Below are positions 45,178-52,789 of a DNA stretch of 64,000 nucleotides, in pieces. This DNA comes from Albidovulum sp. (GTDB lineage: Bacteria > Pseudomonadota > Alphaproteobacteria > Rhodobacterales > Rhodobacteraceae). The notes beneath the pieces were generated by a model. That model saw only the letters and a program-made list of their open reading frames with translations, had not been told where the DNA came from and made no database searches. A program made the position numbers and the translations under genes. Every line of letters begins with the position of its first letter. Position 1 is the stretch's first letter. The DNA lies in contig JAUQYB010000091.1 of assembly GCA_030837825.1 (NCBI GenBank), positions 1-64,000 of the forward strand, in the 5' to 3' direction.

Positions 45178-45906
45178 TTAAACGGGGTATCCGCGGCGCC
45201 GCATTGCCTCAAGGAGGCGCGGGCCGGTGAGGCTTACCACCACGTTCAGATACTCGTCCGGCGCATCACAGAGGAACCGAATCGTCGCCTGCAATTCGTT
45301 GCTGTCCTTCCTGCCGCCCGCCCTGCGCGGGTTCGTGGCAAGAGCACCGTCCGCGTTGGCATCTGCAATCCAATGATAGAGTGTTCTCGGCGAGACCAGC
45401 CACGGCTTGCCTTTCCCGGCCCAACCCCTCGCGTCCCTTATAATGGTGCACGGCAGGTCGAACCCTTCGATCTGCACAAGCAGCGGGTTCATCCGCTTGC
45501 GCGATGCGTCTTTTACCGCCCCGGCGAATGCGAGGACGGCCGCCTTCCGGGACAGGCCGTGTGTCGCCTGGTATTCTTCGAGCCGCGTCAGGATTTCCCG
45601 CCTCGCCCGCGCGCAGGCTTCGCGGCGCTTCGCGGCAACGGCCTTCATGTCCGGCTTGGGCGGGGCCAGCGCTTTGCGCAGGGCGCGGGGCAGCAGCATC
45701 ATGTGGTAGGCGCGCTGGGCGCCGGTTCCCCGGAAGCAGTCAGGGCCGGAACTGTCCCAGCGCTGGCGCCTCGCCTCGCGCTCCCAGCCCGCCATCGTCC
45801 TGATTCTGAACCCGGTCAGCTTCGACAGGGCGGCGATTTCCCTGATCGTCAGGAACCGCACTCCCTCGACAATGTTCTCCGCAAGACTTTCCGGATCGTC
45901 GCTCAT
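45178..45906 (-). CDS. Phage-type DNA-binding protein, possibly MuA N-terminal remnant
   Basis: This 242-residue protein begins MSDDPESLAENIVEGVRFLTIREIAALSKLTGF. It has two likely helix-turn-helix regions: the N-terminal part, and LSRKAAVLAFAGAV followed by SPRTLYHWIADAN, which resembles the end-binding HTH domains of MuA. The DDE catalytic core is absent, because the protein ends at 45178 near the left edge. It is either a truncated transposase or a separate regulator. It follows the next gene upstream by seven bases, in a minus-strand operon of three. Confidence 0.55.
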   Translation of the reverse strand: MSDDPESLAENIVEGVRFLTIREIAALSKLTGFRIRTMAGWEREARRQRWDSSGPDCFRGTGAQRAYHMMLLPRALRKALAPPKPDMKAVAAKRREACARARREILTRLEEYQATHGLSRKAAVLAFAGAVKDASRKRMNPLLVQIEGFDLPCTIIRDARGWAGKGKPWLVSPRTLYHWIADANADGALATNPRRAGGRKDSNELQATIRFLCDAPDEYLNVVVSLTGPRLLEAMRRRGYPV

Positions 45907-45913
45907 GGTCAGC

Positions 45914-46471
45914 CTATGCGATCCCCAGCGCCACCAGCACCTTGGCGGCATCCTTCACGTCCGGCAAGACGGTTCCGGGCGGAAGGTGCGCAGGCAGCGC
46001 GCGCCAGGCGCAGGCAAGGTCGCCCTTCGCCTCGCCCCTCAGGATGCGCATGAGGGGCAGCACCCAGGATGGCGCGGCGTTCGGCGGCATAGGCGCTGCG
46101 GGCACTGGCGCAGCGGGCAGGTCGAAGAGGTCAGCCGGGTCGGGCTCCAAGGGCGACAGGTCGAGCATCCTGGCGATGAGCGCGTCAAAGGCGCGGGAAG
46201 GAAGTGCCGAGACGTGGAAGACGACGCGCCGACCGGCCCGCCCCTTACGGGGCCAGCCCTCGCGCCCGGCCTTCTGCGCGATGCCGGTGCGCGTCACGGG
46301 CAGACCCGGCAGGCGTAGCGCCGCAAGCTCGCCCGCGTCATACCATTCCTGCATTCGCCCCCGGTCGCGCACCACGCGCAAGAGCAGGGTTTCGAGCCAT
46401 GTCAAGCGGCGCTGAGCATAGGCCCATTCCTCGGCGGGGACATGGACTGTAAGGGGCAGTTCTCCGGTCAT
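45914..46471 (-). CDS. Mu-type DNA-binding (MuA N-domain/repressor-like) protein
   Basis: The 185-residue protein contains a recognisable Mu DNA-binding domain at about residues 44-100: EWYDAGELAALRLPGLPVTRTGIAQKAGREGW, then HVSALPSRAFDALIARML. The C-terminal half is proline-rich linker plus a small helical part (LMRILRGEAKGDLACAWRALPAHLP). In Mu-like phages this domain occurs in the transposase and the repressor. It probably binds operators or element ends. Middle gene of the three-gene minus-strand operon. Confidence 0.65.
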   Translation of the reverse strand: MTGELPLTVHVPAEEWAYAQRRLTWLETLLLRVVRDRGRMQEWYDAGELAALRLPGLPVTRTGIAQKAGREGWPRKGRAGRRVVFHVSALPSRAFDALIARMLDLSPLEPDPADLFDLPAAPVPAAPMPPNAAPSWVLPLMRILRGEAKGDLACAWRALPAHLPPGTVLPDVKDAAKVLVALGIA

Positions 46472-46528
46472 TTCGGCACCTGTCAGGAAAAGCGAGAGGC
46501 GCGGCCGTCTCCGCCCGCGCCTTGCAGA

Positions 46529-47242
46529 TCAGCCGTTGCTGACGGCAGCTTGTTCATCGCCGTTAGGAACGGGCCGGGGCTCCGCGAGGAGCCGCGCCAC
46601 GACACGGCGAACTACACCCTCATTAACCTTGGTGTCTCTCGCGATCTGGCCGAAATCGACCTCGCTCAGCGGGTCGTGCGGCTCGGCCCCGACCGCCTGT
46701 TCTGCGCTCTCGGCATTCGGCCCGAGCCCTCGCAATTTAATGGCCTCGCGGCGCGGCAGGTATTCCAGCATCGCCTCAAGGATGCGTTTCAGGTCCAGAA
46801 GATCAATGCCGGTCGCGGTGCTGACCTGCCCCCACACATCGGCATGAGCGAGCGCGTTCCAGATATGTCTCGCCAGCAGATGGGCCGGCAGACCTTCATG
46901 CAGATTGCCGTCCCATGCCCGGTAGGCCGGGCCTTCGTGATCCTCGCCGGTCAGAACGAACATCACCCGCGCCGCTTCGTCCTGGTGGACGCGCGCGCGA
47001 GCGGCGATGGTCTCAATGTCGTGCCAGGCCGGGCGGTCCGCGTTGGGCGCGGCGGCGCGGATCGCATTGACCGCATCGCCGATGTCTTCGAGCTGACGGC
47101 CCATGAGTTCGGAAAGACCGCTCTTCGGATCGGCCAGCGCGCCGCCGTCCGCATTGATCGCAAGGTCGAGAAGGGTGTTGAGATAGTGCAGCGCATTGAG
47201 GCTGCGGCAGACGGCATCGAGCCTGTCGTTGAAAGTGGTCAT
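46529..47242 (-). CDS. Uncharacterised phage protein
   Basis: This is a 237-residue soluble protein that I do not recognise. It is largely alpha-helical (MTTFNDRLDAVCRSLNALHYLNTLLDLAINADGG) and its middle contains HDIETIAARARVHQDEAARVMFVL. A C-terminal HTH-like stretch (VDFGQIARDTKVNEGVVRRVVARLL) could bind DNA. I use the ATG at 47242; the frame runs further upstream into non-coding DNA. It is the first gene of the minus-strand operon and faces the palindrome-rich region. Confidence 0.55.
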   Translation of the reverse strand: MTTFNDRLDAVCRSLNALHYLNTLLDLAINADGGALADPKSGLSELMGRQLEDIGDAVNAIRAAAPNADRPAWHDIETIAARARVHQDEAARVMFVLTGEDHEGPAYRAWDGNLHEGLPAHLLARHIWNALAHADVWGQVSTATGIDLLDLKRILEAMLEYLPRREAIKLRGLGPNAESAEQAVGAEPHDPLSEVDFGQIARDTKVNEGVVRRVVARLLAEPRPVPNGDEQAAVSNG

Positions 47243-47442
47243 GGTCGGTCTCCACAGGCGCTTTTCTAGGGCGCTTCCCCGCGAACAGCGCGGGAGCCGG
47301 GAGCTAGAAACCGTCTGTGGGACGGCGGCATGGCCTTTGGGCTTTCGCCTTGGACATGCGCCATGCCCTCCCGGCCGCGTCATGTGCGACCGCACCCGGC
47401 GAACCGGGTCACTTGCGCCGTTCATGCTGGCTTCGCGTCGGG

Positions 47443-47469
47443 ATCAGAACGCAGATTCTGCGTTCTGAT
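47443..47469. repeat. 27-bp perfect palindrome with 13-base arms
   Basis: The arm ATCAGAACGCAGA (47443-47455) is mirrored at 47457-47469 around a single T, followed by TTT. It could be an operator or a terminator hairpin for rightward transcription. Confidence 0.55.
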
Positions 47470-47644
47470 TTTCCTCTCTCGCACCAGGCATCGGTGGCGC
47501 GACCCACCACAGGGAGGTTTCTAGGCTCCGCCGCAATTCCTGACAGGGAAGGCCCTGGATTGCAAGGGGTTTTGCCAAACGGCAATTTCTGCCACTTGAT
47601 CTGCCCGAAACATTTTGTGCGTTCCGTATCCCCGCCCGTGAAAG

Positions 47645-47662
47645 AGCCCAAGTTGGGCTTTT
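47645..47662 (+). terminator. Small hairpin with T-run
   Basis: AGCCC-AAGTT-GGGCT followed by TTT is a short rho-independent-like hairpin in the phage control region. No upstream plus-strand gene is known, so it may end a small RNA or read-through transcription. Confidence 0.35.
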
Positions 47663-47686
47663 GATCCGAACGGGCTGCCCGGCTTT

Positions 47687-47709
47687 CAGTTTCCAGGTTC
47701 TGGAAACTG
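47687..47709. promoter_or_regulatory. Inverted repeat, 10-base arms (operator-like)
   Basis: CAGTTTCCAG, GTT, CTGGAAACTG: perfect arms with a three-base spacer, typical of a dimeric repressor site. Confidence 0.45.
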
Positions 47710-47885
47710 ATCCGAAGCGGGCGGCCGGTCCTGCCGTGGACCCGGCCGCCCTTGGCATCTTCGGCCGCAGCTCACGGCCCCATGCCTGCGGCGATCCGCC
47801 TGTGCCCAACCGGCACCGTTCGAGCCTATGGGACACGCCGACCGCATCTCTGCCGGACATGTGTCCTGTCGCCAAGCACCCCGGT

Positions 47886-47910
47886 TTGTCAGGACTTTAT
47901 GTCCTGACAA
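47886..47910. promoter_or_regulatory. Inverted repeat before the Mor-like gene, 10-base arms
   Basis: TTGTCAGGAC, TTTAT, GTCCTGACAA is perfect and ends 27 bases before the ATG of the Mor-like gene. Its core TCAGGA/TCCTGA recurs in the repeat at 48385-48406, on the other side of that gene. This suggests one protein binds both, perhaps the gene's own product. Confidence 0.5.
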
Positions 47911-47937
47911 CACGGCCGAAACCGCAGCGGAGAGACC

Positions 47938-48384
47938 ATGCAAAGCCATCTTCGGCATGACTATTTCGAGCCCGACAGCTTCGGCCGGGCGGTGCAGGAC
48001 AACCTTGGCGACGGCCTCATGCTGCGGCTTCGCAAGACGCTCGGCGGTCGCGATTTCCGCATCCCGCGCGCCGGTATCTCGCTCTCGGACGATCACCTCC
48101 TGGTGCGAGCGGTAGGCCGGGAGGATGCCGAGAGGCTGTGCGCGCTCTTCGATGGCGAACGGGTCTATATCCCCGCGCTCGCTGTCCGCGACGACGCCTA
48201 TATGGCCGGGATCCGCGACGGCCTCAACAACACGGAAATTGCCGAACGGGTCGGAGTGACGGTGCGGCAGGTCCGCCGCTACTTCGCCGCGCGCAATATC
48301 CGCAATCCGAACCGGCGGGACCACACCTGCCACGCGCTTCACCCCGGTAATGCCGCTGTCAGGTCATCCGTCGCGGCGGAATAG
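47938..48384 (+). CDS. Mor-like phage transcription activator
   Basis: This is a 148-residue protein with a GGAGAGA site before its ATG. The middle (DGLMLRLRKTLGGRDFRIPRAG) resembles the beta-strand dimer region of Mor/C activators of Mu-like phages. Residues about 88-118 form an HTH (AYMAGIRDGLNNTEIAERVGVTVRQVRRYFAARNI). Mor activates middle or late phage genes, which fits its place directly upstream of capsid and protease. It is the only gene of the block that ends in TAG. The Mor assignment is by pattern, not certain. Confidence 0.55.
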   Translation: MQSHLRHDYFEPDSFGRAVQDNLGDGLMLRLRKTLGGRDFRIPRAGISLSDDHLLVRAVGREDAERLCALFDGERVYIPALAVRDDAYMAGIRDGLNNTEIAERVGVTVRQVRRYFAARNIRNPNRRDHTCHALHPGNAAVRSSVAAE

Positions 48385-48406
48385 CCGTCAGGAACGATCC
48401 TGACGG
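48385..48406. promoter_or_regulatory. Inverted repeat after the Mor-like gene
   Basis: CCGTCAGGA, ACGA, TCCTGACGG has perfect nine-base arms. It shares the TCAGGA/TCCTGA core with the palindrome at 47886-47910. It may be a second binding site controlling the capsid gene, or a terminator, though no T-run follows. Confidence 0.45.
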
Positions 48407-48507
48407 GGGGCTAACACCCCTTCTCGCCTTTCCGGGTATCGGGAGACTCGAAAACCGGAAGGCCCCTCCACGGCCAAAATACGGCCCCTCACGAAAGACA
48501 GTCCCGA

Positions 48508-49449
48508 ATGCCCATCCTCAATACCAACACCGCCCGCGTCATCGACCCGGTCCTGTCCGGCATCGCGCAGGGCTATCGCCACGCGCAGCGCGTGGGCCAT
48601 GTGCTTTTCCCTGCCATCGACGTGTTGCAGCGCGGCGGCAAGGTGATCGAGTTCGGGCGCGAGAGCTTCTTCGACTACAAGGCGCGGCGCGCGCCCGGCG
48701 CGGACGCTGTCAACATCCAGTTCGGTTATGAGGGCAAGCCCTACAGCCTTGAACAGTTCTCGCTCGACGTGCCGGTGCCACGCGAACATGCAGACGAGGC
48801 GCAGGCAGTGCCGGGGATCGACCTCGGCAAGCGGGCGGTCAACACGGCGATGGACACGCTGACGCTGACACTCGAGATCGAACAGGCGGCCTTGGCGGCG
48901 AACCCGGCGGGCTATCCGGTCGGCAACACGCTGACCCTCGCGGCCGGTGCGCGCTGGGATGTGGGCACCTCGACCCCGATTACCGATATAGAGGCCGCAA
49001 AGGACGTGGTGCGGACAACCTGCGGCGTCGAGCCGAACCGGATGGTGATCAGCAACGCGGGTTTCAAGGCGCTGAAGCACCATCCGACGATCATCGACCG
49101 GTTCAAGTATACCACTGCCGACAGCATCACCGCGAAGATGCTGGCGGGGCTTTTCGACGTGGAAGAGCTGGCGGTGGGCAAGGCCACCTATGTGGACAGC
49201 GTTGATCCGGCCGCGACCTTCAAGGAAGCCTGGGGCAATGTCGCGGTGCTGGCCTATGTACCGACGCAGGACGCCGCCCTGGAACAGCCCTCGTTCGGCT
49301 ACACCTACACGCTCAAGGGCCATCCCTTCGTGGAGCCGCCGCGCTGGGAGGGCGGCAAGCGGTCGTGGGTCTATGGTGTCACCTATGAGCGCAAGCCGGT
49401 CCTGACCGGCATCGCCTCTGGCTTCCTGTTCCAGACGATCACGGGGTGA
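48508..49449 (+). CDS. Phage major capsid protein
   Basis: This 313-residue protein matches a family of capsid proteins in Mu-like and other alphaproteobacterial prophages. Features include MPILNTNTARVIDPVLSGIAQGYRHAQRVGHVLFP, GRESFFDYKARRAPG, NRMVISNAGFKALKHHPTIID (the typical capsid beta-hinge region) and a C-terminal WEGGKRSWVYGVTYERKPVL. It should adopt the HK97 fold. It lies just upstream of the I-type protease; in Mu-like phages the protease normally comes first, so the order is reversed. Confidence 0.7.
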   Translation: MPILNTNTARVIDPVLSGIAQGYRHAQRVGHVLFPAIDVLQRGGKVIEFGRESFFDYKARRAPGADAVNIQFGYEGKPYSLEQFSLDVPVPREHADEAQAVPGIDLGKRAVNTAMDTLTLTLEIEQAALAANPAGYPVGNTLTLAAGARWDVGTSTPITDIEAAKDVVRTTCGVEPNRMVISNAGFKALKHHPTIIDRFKYTTADSITAKMLAGLFDVEELAVGKATYVDSVDPAATFKEAWGNVAVLAYVPTQDAALEQPSFGYTYTLKGHPFVEPPRWEGGKRSWVYGVTYERKPVLTGIASGFLFQTITG

Positions 49450-49453
49450 CGCG

Positions 49454-50356
49454 ATGATCGCTCAGGCCCTCTCCCCGTCAGGAAAATACGGCCCCATCGA
49501 CGTGTTCCGGGCGGGCCAGTTCCGCGACATGACCGGCGGGGTGCAAACATACAGTGAAGACGGCCTTCGCGAGATCGCGGACAGATACGACCGGGCCGTT
49601 CATCCGGCCCCCATCGTGATCGGCCATCCCGAGATCGACGCGCCCGCCTACGGCTGGGTGGAGACCCTCTTCATTCAGGACGGCGTGATGAAGGCCACGC
49701 TGGAAGAGACGACCCCGGCCTTCGCCGACCTGGTGAAGGCCGGGCGCTACAAACGGGTGTCCATCGCGCTCTTCACCCCGAAGGCTCCGAACAACCCCAA
49801 GCCCGGAGGCTTCTACCTCAAGCATGTGGGTTTCCTCGGCGCGACCGCGCCCGCCGTTCCCGGCCTCAAGCCGGTCAAATTCACCGGCGCGCCGGCCGCG
49901 GCGCTGGAAATCTACCAGGACAATCCGGCCTTTGCCTCCGGCGACGAGCTGGCGCGGCTCAGGCGGCAGGCGCGGGAATACGAAGTGGAGCGACTGATTG
50001 CCGAGGGCCGGGTGCTGCCGGTCTTCAAGGACGAGGTGATCGCCTTCGCCGCAAGCCTGGACGACGCCGAGACCGTCAGCTTCGCCGAGGGGATGAGCGC
50101 CACCCGGAAGGACTGGTTCCTGTCCTATCTCGCGCGGCAACCGAAGGTCGTTTCCTTCGGGACGGTGGACATGGGGCCGGACCCGCTCGACGCGGGGGCT
50201 TCTCAGCCCCGGCGCGCGGCCCACAAGGTTCCTGACGGCTATCAGGTGGACCGCCGCCATGATGCGGTACTCCACGCCGCGCGAGAAGTCGCCCGCATCA
50301 AGGGCATCGACTTCGCCGACGCGGTGGACGTGGTTCTGGCGGGTGAGGCCGGGTGA
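49454..50356 (+). CDS. Mu I-like prohead protease/scaffold protein
   Basis: This 300-residue protein matches the Mu gpI protease family in its first 150 residues: IVIGHPEIDAPAYGWVETL, DLVKAGRYKRVSIALF, and NPKPGGFYLKHVGFLGATAPAVPGLKPV. The C-terminal part (ARLRRQAREYEVERLIAEGRVLPVFKDEVIAFAASL) is a helical scaffold-like tail. It cleaves scaffold during head assembly. It starts four bases after the capsid stop. No further head genes follow, so the morphogenesis operon is cut here. Confidence 0.8.
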   Translation: MIAQALSPSGKYGPIDVFRAGQFRDMTGGVQTYSEDGLREIADRYDRAVHPAPIVIGHPEIDAPAYGWVETLFIQDGVMKATLEETTPAFADLVKAGRYKRVSIALFTPKAPNNPKPGGFYLKHVGFLGATAPAVPGLKPVKFTGAPAAALEIYQDNPAFASGDELARLRRQAREYEVERLIAEGRVLPVFKDEVIAFAASLDDAETVSFAEGMSATRKDWFLSYLARQPKVVSFGTVDMGPDPLDAGASQPRRAAHKVPDGYQVDRRHDAVLHAAREVARIKGIDFADAVDVVLAGEAG

Positions 50357-50468
50357 TGGGCGGCGTGTGGCACAATCCACGGCCGATAATGTGCCGGCGA
50401 GGCGACGTAACGCGACGAACTGCTGATCTCGCCGCCGACCGGCCGACCGGCGGGCGTCAGGATCGGCC

Positions 50469-50795
50469 TTGCGAGCCACGCCGTTGGTCTCGAGTCTCGG
50501 CGATGAAGAGTACCTGGTCGTGGATGCTGCCGTGAGGGTTCGAGGTAAAAGGACAGAGGAATCTCGCAAGGCGATGCGCAGTATCGCCGGCGACCTTGAC
50601 GAGATGACGGATGCCAAGGTGCAGGTCGAGGGCAAGGATGGCAAGGTGACCGACGGCGATGCGATCCTCCGGACACGGATGCCCTTCGATCTGCCCCACG
50701 AAGGAAGCAACCTGCTTGAATTCGACAACGTGGCCGACCAGCTTCAAGAAGTGTATAATCGCTTCGTGAAGGACGGAAAGATCAAGGCCGAATGA
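50469..50795 (+). CDS. Unknown soluble protein of a two-gene module
   Basis: This frame of 108 residues lies at the left end of the accessory insert. The visible part is hydrophilic and acidic (KRTEESRKAMRSIAGDLDEMTDAKVQVEGKDGKVTDGD, LLEFDNVADQLQEVYNRFVKDGKIKAE) and predicts mainly helices. The start is uncertain: TTG at 50469 or GTG at 50520 or 50532. The 5' end may have been lost to rearrangement. Its stop overlaps the membrane protein's start (ATGA), so the two work together. No family recognised. Confidence 0.5.
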   Translation: MRATPLVSSLGDEEYLVVDAAVRVRGKRTEESRKAMRSIAGDLDEMTDAKVQVEGKDGKVTDGDAILRTRMPFDLPHEGSNLLEFDNVADQLQEVYNRFVKDGKIKAE

Positions 50796-51376
50796 GCCGT
50801 CTTTTGACCATCCTCGTTGCAGCAGGTCTTGCGATATTATTCGGCGAGAAGATACCGCTTGAGCGGCTCTTCGAGGCGTTTCAGCCGATGATCGTGGCCT
50901 TGTCGATCATGATTGCGGCCGTTCTGGTGCGCCTAAATCGTGGCATGCCGTCGCTGGAGTGGAAGAGTATCGATCCGGTCAGGCGCTCGCAGTTGACTGG
51001 CCGGATCGTTGAGGTTGTGCGGGAGTACATCACGATCGTCGCGATCAACGCGGTCATGCTCGTATACCTGGTGTCCCTGATTACCATCGGGAAGGGCGAA
51101 ATTGGTGCGTCTTGGTCAGTCCTGGGTCAGCGCATAGCGGCCGCCATGGTCGGTTTCGGCCTGGGTCTCTGTTTCGTAAGGATGGGGTACGTCATCTGGC
51201 GAGACCTCGATATCGTGAAGCTCCAAAAGGCTCTCATCGATGCGACCGCGACCAAGGATGCAGACGCGGCCGAGGCCGCGGCTGCGGCTGCGGCTGCGGC
51301 TGAAAAGATTGTAGATATCAAGGCGGCCGGTCTGAGGAAGATTTCCATACCCGAACCGAAGGCATGGGGAAAATGA
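50792..51376 (+). CDS. Unknown four-TM membrane protein with alanine-rich tail
   Basis: This 194-residue protein has hydrophobic segments at about 3-18, 29-48, 83-105 and 112-137 (LLTILVAAGLAILFG, MIVALSIMIAAVLV, YITIVAINAVMLVYLVSLITIG, IAAAMVGFGLGLCFV). A charged cytoplasmic helix with an alanine run follows. The run is encoded by four copies of GCGGCT at 51278-51301. It is translationally coupled to the soluble partner. It ends five bases before the long inverted repeat. The arrangement of a small soluble protein plus membrane protein on a mobile element is reminiscent of defence or exclusion cargo, but no family match is known to me. Confidence 0.6.
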   Translation: MSRLLTILVAAGLAILFGEKIPLERLFEAFQPMIVALSIMIAAVLVRLNRGMPSLEWKSIDPVRRSQLTGRIVEVVREYITIVAINAVMLVYLVSLITIGKGEIGASWSVLGQRIAAAMVGFGLGLCFVRMGYVIWRDLDIVKLQKALIDATATKDADAAEAAAAAAAAAEKIVDIKAAGLRKISIPEPKAWGK

Positions 51377-51380
51377 GCGG

Positions 51381-51917
51381 CAGCCCCACGGATCGGCAGC
51401 GCCCACTGTTCGCCGACGACGATCGCTTCGGTAGCGGTGTCGTCGACGACCGTCAGGATCGCCCCGATGGGGCGCGAACCTGACGTTCGGCCATTTCCGA
51501 AAGCCCTGGCCGGGGATCGGTGATCGCCTCCCGTGTATCCACCTGTTTTCCCGTCATTTTCCTACTTTCGGAAGAGACCTCTGACTTTCGGAACCGATTT
51601 CCGAAACCCCCTCACGCCACCGGTGGTCTTTGCTGGCGTTCGAGGCCGCGCCGCATGCGGAACATGCGTCCCATCACCGCCTGCACCGCTTGTCTCTTCA
51701 ACATGTTAGCCGGTGTCGGGCGATGATCGATCTTTGCGGCCCAGATGCAGGCTAGTTGCCCGGTCAACCGGCTCATATCGCGCATTTCCACCCGGCTTCT
51801 TTCATCGCCGTCCACGGCCACCGTCACCTTCCCTAGCCGCTTTCCTTCGTGTTTCCCGTTGCTTACGTCGGCCACACGGGGCTCACCGATTTGTCCAGAA
51901 GCTGGTACCCCCCTACA
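51381..51917. repeat. Left arm of a 537-bp inverted repeat
   Basis: This arm is the reverse complement of 52253-52789. By eye the outer half (51381-51650) differs at only about five positions and the inner half is more diverged; both arms are exactly 537 bases. The outer end carries the last codons of the TcmP-like gene (TDRQRPLFADDDRFGSG), here cut off from the rest of that gene. On the minus strand the inner half holds a short frame (GKRLGKVTVAVDGDE, RPTPANML) that is also found in the other arm. Confidence 0.9.
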
Positions 51918-52252
51918 GGTTTTGGCCTGAAATTCCCTGCCAGCAGGGAATTTGCAGGGAATTTTTCGGCTTTCGCCTCGGAGCTACGCTGCCGACCCAG
52001 ATTCGGTGATAGGATTCATTGGTTTACTGTGGAATTCCCTGCCGGCTGCGCCGCAGGGAACATGCAGGGAATTTCCGGCGCGCAATGAACCAGGACGAGG
52101 TGCCCCCAAAGAGCCTTGGCCCGAACCGCCGTTCAGATCCCGTAGAGTCGTTCCTGCTCCTGCCAGTCGAGCGGGATCGGGCGCTGCAGGATCCGATGCA
52201 GGGTGAGCTCTGGCGGTGCGGTGCCGTTGCGGACCGCAATCTGTATCCTGGG
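51918..52252. repeat. Spacer of the inverted repeat with GCAGGGAATT motifs
   Basis: The spacer contains AATTCCCTGC-CA-GCAGGGAATT (51927-51948) followed by GCAGGGAATT again, and a second similar cluster at about 52033-52071. Repeats of this CCCTGC/GCAGGG type often mark mobile-element remnants in alphaproteobacteria (my recollection). The right third holds a gene fragment, described separately. Confidence 0.55.
52133..52252 (-). pseudogene. C-terminal fragment, perhaps of a serine recombinase
   Basis: On the minus strand a frame reads IQIAVRNGTAPPELTLHRIL, then QRPIPLDWQEQERLYGI, and a stop at 52133. The pattern of LTL, then PLDW-EQ near the end is like the C-terminus of alphaproteobacterial site-specific serine recombinases. 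The upstream part of the gene is missing because the inverted-repeat arm starts there. It is a remnant without function. Confidence 0.35.
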
Positions 52253-52789
52253 TGTAGGGGGGTACCAGCTTCTGGAGAAATCGGTGAACCCCGTGAGGCC
52301 GGCGTAAGCAACGGGAAATACGAAGGAAAACGGCTAGGGAAGGGGACGGTGGCCGTGGACGGCGATGACAGAAGCGGGGTGGGAATGCGCGATCGAGGCC
52401 GGTTGACCGCGCAAGTAACCTGCATCGGGGCCGCAAAGAGCAATCACCCGAGGACACCAGCTAACATGTTGAAGAAAAAAGCGTGACAGGCGGCGAGGGG
52501 ACGAATCCTCCGCATGCGGCGCGGCCTCGAACGCCAGCAAAGACCGCCGGTGGCGTGAGGGGGTTTCGGAAATCGGTTCCGAAAGTCAGAGGTCTCTTCC
52601 GAAAGTAGGAAAATGACGGGAAAACAGGTGGATACACGGGAGGCGACCACCGATACCCGGCCAGGGCTTTCGGAAATGGCCGAACGTCAGGTTCGCGCCC
52701 CATCGGGGCGATCCTGACGGTCGTCGACGACACCACTACCGAAGCGATCGTCGTCGGCGAACAGCGGGCGCTGCCGATCCGTGGGGCTG
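52253..52789. repeat. Right arm of the 537-bp inverted repeat
   Basis: This arm is the reverse complement of the arm at 51381-51917. It is the original context of the outer sequence, since here the TcmP-like reading frame runs into it from outside. The left arm is therefore probably the copied one. The inner part encodes on plus a frame (GKRLGKGTVAVDGDD, RTPANMLKKKA) related to that on the minus strand of the left arm. Confidence 0.9.

Larger units (their letters stand above)
47243..47937. promoter_or_regulatory. Palindrome-rich control region between divergent phage operons
   Basis: I see no convincing gene in these 695 bases. They contain at least four perfect inverted repeats, listed separately, plus GGACA-TG-TGTCC at 47855-47866. 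The position, between a minus-strand early operon and plus-strand late genes, is that of a phage switch region. Confidence 0.55.

Noticed and set aside
44059..46053. Long open frames of several hundred codons opposite or across tRNA-Ser and intergenic DNA
   Set aside because: GC-rich DNA gives long chance frames; these cross a tRNA gene and show low-complexity Arg/Pro/Ala composition.
51612..51875. 87-codon minus-strand frame in the left inverted-repeat arm and its counterpart in the right arm
   Set aside because: The two versions differ at many residues and lack a start with a ribosome-binding site; more likely a gene remnant than a gene, so it is only mentioned with the repeat.
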